A DNA stretch of 48,208 nt from Candidatus Omnitrophota bacterium (GTDB lineage Bacteria; Omnitrophota; Gorgyraeia; Zapsychrales; Zapsychraceae): the NCBI GenBank assembly GCA_016931055.1, contig JAFGFL010000049.1:1-48208 (forward strand), given 5' to 3'. The notes under the pieces are model-generated. The model made no database searches. It saw nothing but the letters and a program-made list of their open reading frames with translations, and was not told the DNA's origin. Below, piece by piece: positions 26,341 through 36,400 of the stretch. Position 1 is the first letter of the stretch; each line of letters opens with the position of its first letter. The position numbers and the translations under genes are program-made.

Positions 26341-27420
26341 GAAGATCTTGAATTAATTGCCAAGAATTGGGCTTATAACGATATTGCTTTGAAGCTTGGA
26401 AAAAGCTGCGCGACCATAAGAGATCAAGCTTCTTTTATAAGACACAAATGGGGGCTTTCAAAAGAGGGAATACAGAAAAGCCGCCTGCTGATAGCCATCT
26501 ACCAGAAAGGCTTAGCCTGTGATCTTCCTATTGAATTGGAAGATTTAGTTCAACAAGTTCATGCCGAGTTGTACCGAAAGAAGCAGGCGTTATGGCGGGT
26601 GTTGGCTGATATTATACAAGGGACTCATTCGAGAAAAGAAATCGCCGCACGCGAAAACGTGTCGGAAATAATAATAAAACATCAGCTTGCTGAGATTAGC
26701 CTGATTTTCCAGGCCCGCTGTTCCCGATTCCCGGATTATAAAATGGACTGCTGGTTGGCAGCGGCGATCCTGATTGCGGCGCAAAACAGAGAGGGGCGCG
26801 CTCAGGAGAATAAAGACGACAGCCAAAAGGCTGCGCAGCAAGGCGGAGCCCAGGAGATGAAAGAGTTTCGTGAAGGTCAACAACAGCAAACGGGACAAGT
26901 CAGGTTAGAAATTCTGACATCTGATGAAAAAGAGACGCTGCAGCTGGTAGCAAGAAATTGGATTCATAAGGACATTGCCAGGAAGTTAGGGAAGAGGGAA
27001 TCGACGATTATTGGCCTAACACAACGGATACGCCGAAAATTTGGATTCATTGAGAAGGGCAAGGGAAAAAGAGGTGAACTTTTGGCAATGATCTACCGGG
27101 AGGGTTTAGTACAAGGGCTTCCTGTAGAACTAGTCAAGTTGGTTTCCCAAATTTCTCGCGAATTGTATCAAAATAAACGGTCGTTATGGAGAGTATTCAA
27201 TGAGATTGTTCAAGGGGCTTATTCGGTCAATGAGATTGTCACACGCACAAATTTGCTAAAACGCAGGGTCGAATGGCAAACTTCGCAAATTGGTCAAATG
27301 TTTAGGAAACGATGTTCCCGATTCCCGGACTTCAGGATGGACTGCTGGTTGGCGGCGGCTATCTTGGCAGCCGCTTTGCGGGAAAATGAGAATGAGCAAG
27401 AGGCAAAGGATAACAATTCC
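25933..27420 (+). other. Tandem LuxR-type HTH module interrupted by a TAA
   Basis: A helical N-terminal part (25933-26310) is followed by two repeats of the same unit. Unit 1 begins LSPAE (26323), then TAA (26338-26340), then EDLELIAKNWAYNDIALKLG. Unit 2 begins LTSDEKETLQLVARNWIHKD (26914-26973). Both continue to matching blocks: AIYQKGL / AMIYREGL, ALWRVLADIIQG / SLWRVFNEIVQG and CSRFPDYKMDCWLAAAIL / CSRFPDFRMDCWLAAAIL. This is a LuxR/sigma-like HTH (L-T-x-x-E-x-E-x-L-x-L-I-A) with a conserved companion domain. The TAA aligns with the Lys codon AAA in unit 2, one base away. Confidence 0.75.
26338..26340 (+). other. In-frame TAA splitting the giant frame inside an HTH domain
   Basis: Residues before and after the codon together make one HTH unit with no missing positions when aligned to the second unit. 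No Shine-Dalgarno or good start codon follows. A nonsense mutation, a sequencing error (A to T), or stop-codon readthrough are the options; the sequence does not choose between them. Confidence 0.8.
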
Positions 27421-30400
27421 AGCTCGCCGGCGGGTGTGGGAAATAAATCGCATTCCCAATCACACTCCCGGGGCGTGTTCCGTTTCTTGATTCCGGACAT
27501 CTCAAGGATCGCCGCGGAGAGGAACGATTTGGGCTTTTACGATGATCTCCGGCAGGGCAAGGTCCACCATACATTTTATCCGCAGGACGACGCGCTCCTG
27601 CAAAAACTGGGGATGAGCCAGGGCGAGTCGGTCTACGGGTTTGCGGGTTTTGTCGGAGAATGGCTGGCGGAATTGCGGCGCCTGGGCGCTCGCGTGACCT
27701 ACACGGACCTTGATCCGCGGATCGTCCAGTGGGTTGCCAGGTTCCGATGGTCTAGGTTTGCGGCAAAGAAGAGTGTGCTTGCGCGTGCCGTGCGGATCAG
27801 TGATCCATTGCAGGAACCTGCAAAGCCCCTGGAATTTGATTGGAGTTTTTCCTATGAACCGATCCCGCTGGAAGGTCTGGAAATACCCATGGTTCTTCTC
27901 AGGGCCCTGCTGAACCGGCAGGGATTGCTTTGGGTCTCGCAGCAGGCTGTTCTGCGCAAAGATTTGATCACACGGTTAAGGACTTTTGCTTCGGCCTACG
28001 GCCTGCAGGACCGGCTGGTTCAGGAAAAGGCTCAGCCGGCGGCCCTTCCGCAACCGGGGGATATCGATTGCCGCAGCACGAAGTTCCTTGCCCTTTCTTC
28101 CAAGGCCAAGTATGGGATCCAACCGGTGCCGGTTCCTTTAGCCGTTATTACCCTGCGGACTAATGGCGTCCTTCTCCGCCGGGCGGAACTCGACCTGGCC
28201 GTCCTGGAAGCCTTGTCGTTATTCCGGCGAGGCAGTTGGGAGTCGCTGTCCGCTCGTGTAGGTCAACAACGGGGAAGGGCAATCAATCGGAAAGTGCTGG
28301 AAGAGAGCCTGCGGCGCATTACGGCTCTCGCGTTAATGGTACCGGAAGCGTACCGGCGCACTATTTCGATTGCCGCCGCATCGTCCGCTGCCACCGCGAA
28401 TAATAGGGCCAGCTCGCCAGTACAAAATCAGCGCGACAAGCGCATGGCGCTTGCGTTGAAATATCTGCAGGAAAAAGGCGCTATCACGGTTACGGAATAT
28501 TCAGCGCTTCTGCGTAGTCATCCCGAGATTCGTATCGTGACCAGGACGCAGAGGATGGCTGATTTACGCATGCTTGCCAGATTGAATGGGGATATTCTCC
28601 CGGTGAAGAGCAAGGGCAAGGTAACCTACCGTCTCGATCCCGGGAAAAAGATCACCAGCTCGCCGGTAATTAGCCGAAGATTAACCGGGAAGTCATTGGA
28701 ACGTTTGCGGGAGATGGCCGAAGTCATTCCCGAATTGCATGCGAAACTTGGCCGAAAACCAAATCAATCGGAAGTGGCGGTTCATCTGGTGCGCACACTG
28801 CCGGAAGGTCCTGATCAGAAGAAAATCAATACATTTATCAAATGGTGGAACGCGACGGGATTGGATGCGGCTGAGCATGGCATGCAGAAATTCTCCGGAT
28901 TGGCCGAACAGACGATCGCCAAAGAGTTCTCCTTTGCCGGGTACCGGATGCGCCTGCCGCCGTGGCTGCGCGGGAAAATGCGGATTGTGCAACCTCTGGA
29001 GGTCCGCGCACATGCCAAAACTGTAACGATAAAAAGCATTGAGCGAAAAGGCGGTGAAGTCGTCTTGGTTCAAGAAGGGGATAAAATTAGGCTGACATAT
29101 CGCATGATGAATAGGGCTGTCATGACAAGCGAGATTCGCCCGTCTGAAGATGCGGTCGTGATACAGGTCGGGACAGATCCCTGTTTTCTCGCCGTGCGCG
29201 ATGCTTTAAGCAACATACCGTTTCGACCTTCGGCCAAGCGCGCGAGTGAGCTTCTCAAGCGGCTCAAGGAATACGGCATACGCAAACGCGCCACCAACAG
29301 GAACATCAGCTTTGCCGGCTGCCACCTGATGCTGCCGAGTTACTACAGGTATCACCCGGAGAGGATCATGACCCTGCGTGATGCCGATATCCATTCAACA
29401 CGCGTCGCGCTGATCGATTCGAAAAATGGCCAAAACTACGTTATTTTTGAATATAAAGGCGGTGAAGTATATACGGCGGCATCGTCCAAACCTCTGCTCC
29501 GAAACCATGCCTATCGGGGCTCCGATAGAAATAAAGTTCAGTGGACGTATGACCTAAGCGCCTGTGATGACTTCCGCGCGTTTGACGAGGCCTTGAACAA
29601 GCTTGACCGGCCGACAGAACTTAATCGGTGGAATTCAATGAGTAATGTGGGTATATTACTCGGGCATTTCGCCTTTTGGACCGATGAGGACGTAGAAGTC
29701 ATTGACATCCAGACACAGCGCGCCCGTTACACCAGAGATGATGCCACGCGCTATCCGCTCACGCTCCGCTTCGGGCCATTAAAGGACAGGCAGATCGTCA
29801 TACGCTCGTATCAGGGAGACAACGACCGTTTTGTCATCGACGGGCTTTCATGGGCCGATGGCGCGCCATTAATCCTCGATGGCAAATACTTTAACCTGAG
29901 CGTCGTGATGGAACTGGTTCGCAGTGACGCAGCCAACGGTTTACTGACCGCGACCGAGACACTACTCGAGTTCTTTACGTTTCCCGAGGATTCAGAACTG
30001 TCAAATGGCCGGCAGCGTCGGGTCAACGGGTATGTCCTGAATACGGCAACGAAGGCGCTTTATCCTGGCAGGCGAATTCCGGTCAATCGCCTGCTGACAG
30101 CCGGGCTTACTATCGTTCAAATCCCGAATAGCAGTGAAACTGAAAGAGGCAACAAATCACCGGCCAAACAGGATGAGGCTAAAAACAAAAAAGATGCGTC
30201 CAGCCCGGTGAGGGAAAGAAGACAGCACAGGATTCACATGGTTACGCACTTGGACAGGGGTGCCGTTTCTGCAGAGTTTAAAATTGGCGAGACGGTGAGG
30301 ATGCTCGACCCGTCAAAGCAGTCATGGGGGGCAGGGACAGTTACTCGCCAGTATAAAGATCCACAGATGAACGAAAAGGTCATTGAAGTTGAGTTCCCAG

Positions 30401-33400
30401 GCAGGCCTGCTGTTACAGTTCTTCTCCATGCGGCAAAGACGCTTCTGAGGCGTGAGGCAACCGCCGGTTTGGAAACGAAAGCTGCGTATATGCCCCCAGC
30501 AAAGCCGGAAATGCCGCTGAAGATATACCGTCAGGCAATTAAGAAAATGATCGATGACATCGAGAAGGATATGAAAGCCGCTTTTGGAGGCGACGGTGAC
30601 ATTGGCAAGATCGAGAAGAACGCTCGTGTTGTTCGAAGGAAAAAACACACAACCAGCTCGCCCCTCATCCGAGCCGTCGGTCGATTTTCTTCGGGGATGA
30701 TCCCGAGTGGTTATCAAAAGATCAGCCGCCGCGAAGGATCAAGAAGAGTCCTCAGGACGGCCTCACCTCGCCGAAGGCGGGCGAGCTCGCCGGTTCTTAC
30801 CCGTCGGGAATTTGCCAGATCCCTGCCGGCCGTGATAGCGGCGGCAACTGAAATAGCGCCGGAATTTGCGTTGGGCCAGTCCGGGCGATACGCGCAAAGG
30901 GAACTTTTTGGCCCTGATGTCTTGGCTGAAGGGATTCCTGATTTGATCACTATCGATTACGGCGTTGTGAAGGAAATATTGCGCAAATTGAAGATCCCTG
31001 AAAAGGCGATCGGGAATGCCCTTGTGGAATTCAGGAATTGTTTTTCATCAGTATCAAGACAAGAGATGCTCCTTCGGTTTCAAGTGAACCCTATTTCCAG
31101 TGCCCAGGATTTCAGGCAGGCCATAAAACAACCGTCAAAAATCCAATATGAGAAAGCGGTCCGGGCGCTGGAGGGATTATCCAAATTTGTCCAGTGGCGC
31201 CTCGGGACCACGGCCGGCTGGAGATTCATGAGGTCTTTAGTGACGGCCTTTGACAAGGATATCTTTAAGACCATCAGGAATAAGGATTTCAGCCGGGAAG
31301 AGTTCGCGCAAATTAGGGCGATCTTAGAGAAAACAGATTTCTATTCTGTCGATCAGCTGCCGTGCCAGGAAAAAGAATTAAAGGGCTTTTTGAGCGATGA
31401 TTGGCTGCTTGATTGCAACATCATTCATCAGGCCGCCTTGGTCGCCTTTCTGTACTTTTTGGCCCCGGAATTCGACCGGGTCTACGCCCTCACCACCAGC
31501 AATCATGCCTATCTCAGCGTAGATCTTCCTGATGAATCGAACGCGATATGGGTCGATATGAGCAAAAAGATTGTCTGTTTGATTAAGCTTTCTGATTATC
31601 TGCATTCTAAAACGTTTTCTGTCTTTAGAAGGAGGGACCCGGCCTTATACCGTGAACTTAACGCCATCATTAAGGCGCAAGACGGCACGAAATTCACATC
31701 AGAACAGCTTGAGATGATTAACGATTTTTACCAATCCTCGACTGGGTTTGCGGCGAGCTTTTTGAATGACATCGCCTCCGTGTATTCGTTCTTGGGGGAG
31801 GAAGAGAAAGCCCTGGGATATTTAAAACAGGCCATCCAGGCTGACCCGAATTACTATAAGGCCTATTTAAATATAGGGTCAAGGTACATGCTGCGTATCA
31901 AAGATGCGCGGGACACGGACAATATCTTCGAAGCTGAAAAGTATCTGAGCAGGGCGGTGGAGCTTGTTCCGGCCGACTACATGCCCCATTATCGCTTAAG
32001 TCTGCTTTACTATCGTGCTAGAAGGCCGGAGAGAATGGAACGTCACTTAAGAGAGGCGGTCCGTATCAATCCCTACCATGCCGAGTCGTTTTACAACTTA
32101 GGCATTGTGTTTTACATGTATTCCGTCATTTCCGAATGTGACAAGGAACAGAATTTGAGGCAGGCCGTCGGATTTTGGCGGAAGGCGCTCGAGCTTGATC
32201 CGTCATTGAAAGACCTCATTGTCAAAGAACCAACCCTGCCCGAAGGACTAAAAGACAGGATATTGACGGCAAAGGCTTTAGCCGGCTCTTCGCCGATACG
32301 AACCGATGAATCACACTCCCGGGGTGTGATTTTGATCACACCCCGGGAGTGTGATTTCAGGTCACACCCCGGGAGTGTGATTGGTTCTGCAAGCTCCCCA
32401 GTAAAAATTTATGATGACAATAATAGGATTGCAGGCATACGCAGCGGCGAGGAAAGATATTATGTCCGGCTTGCCGCCCCCGACGGATACGAATTATACG
32501 CAAAAATCCTTTCTGACATAGCCATACAGGAAGAGGCAAACAACTTCTCAGGCGATCAAAAAGAATTTTCTTTTTGGGCCACTTCCCTCATATTCAAGAA
32601 ATTTGTTGATTCCCTGAGAAATAGCGCCGAAAGAAGCGACATAGGAGCCGTCTTTTTGCTCACCGATGAGGCTGAAGAAAATATCAAAGGCGCGATTTTG
32701 TTGTACAAGCGGACACTATTGCCGGACTTGGGACTGGAAGGCGTCGAGGGAATGGTGGCCATAAGGACAGAATGTCAGGGCAAAGGCGTCGGCACTGTAT
32801 TTATAGAGGCAGCATTAGATTGGATGAGGCAGCAGGGCCACCATGTATTCGTCGCGCGGATTCACGAAGATAATGAGATGGCTTTACGGCATTTTCAAAG
32901 AGTCGCTGAATATTTCCGCACTGAAATTGAGGAAGTCCCCGCAAGGCAAATGAACTGGAGCCTATGTAATGCTTATATAATGCGCTTACCTGAAGTGGGT
33001 TCAAGCCCAATCCAATCACACTCCCGGGGTGTGATTGCCCCAAGCAAGAATCCAAGCTCACCAATAGAATTAGAACAGACGCTTGATCCTGACGGGTTGG
33101 ATCAAAAGGTTGCCGAAATCAAACATGTTCTTGAGAATGAAACGGGCGAAGAGGCTATTTATACGGCGTCACGCCGCCTTAGAAAAGGCATTTTCCTGCG
33201 GGCGGACATCGATGAGATGTTTGCCATTTTTAAGGCGATCCGTTTGTCTGGGAATCAACAGCTACTGGACCTCGGCGGCGGGATTGGGGATGTTGTTTTT
33301 ACGGCATCAGCCTTTGGCGCGATGGGCACTTCGGTAGAGTTTGATCCCCTTTTGGCGTTGATCAGTGAGACCGTCAAGACCAAATTGACGCTTTCTTGCA

Positions 33401-36400
33401 GTAACGTTTCGCGTGTTAACTTTATCCATGGGGATTTCTTCGACATAAATTTAGGAAAATTTGATGTGATCACCTATCACATGTATGGCACCTATCAGCA
33501 GGAACGCTTATTGCGGAAGGTGGCCCGTGAACTCAAGACGGCCGGGCTGTTCATTCCTTTTGGCGTGACGATTGAGGATTTGCGCAATCCGTCCGTGTTC
33601 TTTGGATTGGTGCCGCGCGGGATTCCAGGGCTTCCTCAGGGCAGCATGGCTTTGGCCCGCGACTCTGCGACGCAGGATCATGACGGTTCTTCAGAAGACG
33701 GCTATAAGGGCCGATATATCAGCTCGCCGATTGAACCGAAATCACACTCCCGGGGTGTGATTTTGATCACACCCCGGGAGTGTGATTTCAGGTCACACCC
33801 CGGGAGTGTGATGGTTTTTGTCAAGGACGGGTATTTGGTTTCAGAACTGATCCACGGCCCGCCGGAGGAGTTTGGTTCCGGCTTCTTCCTTTCTCTAATA
33901 TATGCATCATCCATTTCTTCCGATTTAGCAAATCTGAACAATTCAATATCCATTTACACGAAAACAAATAGGCTGCTACTGCTCATCCATCCGTGGCTGG
34001 TTGAGAAAGCAGTTTATGATTCTGATCAGGCAGCCTATTCTTTCAGGCCGCTGCGCGGAATTCTATCATCTTCTACCGTGGCAGGAGATTTTGATGGAAA
34101 ACTTTCAAGCGCAGCGGCCTATGGTACATATCCCAGCCGCGTAAGCGGGGTTGGGACCGCCAGCTCGCCCCTCGATTCTGCAGGAACACGAGAGAATCTC
34201 GGGACGGCCTCGTCCGCACCCCAGCGGAAAACAAAGGGGTACGAGACGGGCTCGCCGGCGGAACAGAGAACCGACCCCATTTCGTCTTCTCGCAGAAAAT
34301 TCATGGGCGCGGTCCTTGGCGTGGGCGCTGCGGCGTATGCCGGTTGCCGGTCGCGGCCGAAGGCGGCAGGGCTTTTCGGCACCTTCAGGCAGTTCATGCA
34401 GGAAGCGATGTATAATCCGCACTTCGGTTATTACATGAAAAAACCGGGCTTTTCAGATGAGAAGGGTGAGGGTGATTATTCCCCGATAAACAAGGCGCTT
34501 GCGTCTCAGTACGCTTGGGCTATCGCAGAGCACGTCTTTATCGTCTACTACTCGATGCTTGATGCGGGCATGATCACTTCCCGCGAGCCGATATACCTGA
34601 TTGAACCCGGCGCCGGAGACGGGAAGGGGACGAAGCGCGTCCTTGAGGTCATAGAACAAAAAGCAGGCACTGATAGGGCGTGGTGGAATCTCTGGAATGC
34701 CGTGCGCGCCGTTACCCTGGACATATCTCCTGATTTAGTACGGCAGCAGGCAGCCGCCAATATGAAGTATCAAAACAGGTTCCGACCCTATATCTGCGAT
34801 GTTACCAAGCTTGCCGACCGGCGGAATATCCCTGAGGACCTGCGCGGCAAACACCCGAAAGGCATTGTCAGGACCTGCGATGTGCTCGATTCATTCCCGC
34901 CGGACAAAATCCTCATCAGCCGTAAGGGTGTGGCTATGGGATATGTGTTGCCCCATGTCGACGCCGGTCTGCTGTGGAAATTTAAAAGAGGCGGGCTGCT
35001 CAATCTGGGGCAATATATGTACTCAAGCAGGGAGTTGGAAGATATGAAGAAGTTCGGCCGCCTGGGGAGAGACAGGGTGTGCCTGGCCTGGGAAGGCTTC
35101 ATCAGGATGAGAGAAGCCCTGGAGCTTTTGGGCGACGAGAATTTGATTCAGGAATTTAACAATGCCTTTGCCTGTAGTGAAGGGTATTTTGATGAAGGGG
35201 TGTATCCGGAGCTGGTGGCCCACGTCCTTCAAAATATAGATGATGTCAGCATAGCCTTGGCCTGCGGTAATAGGGACAATGACCATCTGGTCACTTTTGC
35301 CAATCCAGATATTTCGGCGTACCTGCGCGGGGTAGGCAATTTAATTAACGCAGGAGATATTATTACTTTTGAAGTTGGGTTCGGCGCAAAATATTGGTCG
35401 GAAAATCTTGGGATTGAGCCCCTGGTGGTTATCCGAAACAGGGGCAGGGAGACAATGAACCCGTACTTATTCCCGGGCAGGCAGATGATTGCCGTAGGCG
35501 TTAATTTCAAAGCCCTTGCCAATGCGGGGAACGCCTTAGGGTGGAGGCCTCTTCTTTACGCCGGGCAGCTGGATTATGTGATGGCCTGCAGGAATATCAA
35601 CGGTTGGACGGCTGCCCTGCCGCCGTATTATGAGCCGTACCGGGACTGGTATCTGCAACATTTTAACAATGACTCTCTCAACGTCCTCGTTCAGAGGAAG
35701 GGTAAATTTTGGCATATGCCCACCGTTGCGCAACAGTCTCTTGAATATGATCCGGAACTCGTCAGTCCGGAAACGCGCGAACGGGCGGAAGCGATTAAGC
35801 GCTCGCTGGGCAGGGTATTGGAAAGACAGGCCAGCTCGCCGGCCGCTTTGGCCCGTGGTCAGGCCCTGGCTGATTCGAGGCGGCCGAGCCTGTTTTCAAC
35901 GGAATCAAACCGTTTGTCTACGCGCAATTCAAATCGTGTCATTCTTTCTAAAGTCCGTGCCAGGTTTATGCGAATGCCTTCAACCGTGACTTTCAAAATG
36001 GACACGTCGTTTTTCAGACCGGACACGTCATTACGGACTATATCCAGTCCTTCTCCGAAAACGCGAAAATCCGAACGCAGTTCTTCGATCAATACGCCAA
36101 CTTGGGTCCCGGAAAAAACATCGTCCTTAGGTGAGTTGTTACCATCGTTGTTTTTCATCATTGCGAATTCTCCTTTTGCTGCGGTTTTAAGGCGGGGGAT
36201 CCTTCGAGGGAATGAAGGGATTATAGGGTTGACAGCCGAATCTGTCAAGGGCGAAAATGCGGGGGCTATTGCATGGGGGGACAAGAGGCACGAGGTAGGG
36301 AGTGAGATGGCACAATGCGATGCGTCCAGCTCGCCGGTGAAAAATATTGACAAACTTCGGCGCGCAGAAATTACAGCCCAGAATGCCCGGAATCTGCGGA

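Larger units (their letters stand above)
23773..24843 (+). other. Repeat field without recognisable protein, frame open
   Basis: More than 1 kb of repeats: palindromes at 23838-23858, 23877-23897 and 24552-24572, long imperfect inverted repeats at 24306-24337 and 24421-24493, tandem heptamers (24341-24361, 24598-24628), cgcaatacgcagtacg words and the second composite repeat (24646-24801). The + frame stays open across it, but the translation shows no protein pattern. Confidence 0.65.
33733..34161 (+). other. Inter-module repeat stretch
   Basis: It contains the second triple palindrome array (33741-33812), a part of unclear origin (33813-33960) and the third composite repeat (33966-34120). 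No protein domain is visible; the frame is open. Confidence 0.6.

Noticed and set aside
26389-26391. TTG as a genuine start of a second giant gene
   Set aside because: It lies inside a conserved HTH unit, has no Shine-Dalgarno site, and the 16 codons before it are needed for the domain.
8172-33812. Palindromes as a CRISPR array
   Set aside because: Copies are scattered over 25 kb in both orientations without regular unique spacers, and there are no cas genes.
36043-36054. SSPS as another linker
   Set aside because: It falls opposite the antisense coiled-coil gene, has Ser rather than a hydrophobic residue at position four, and does not separate modules.
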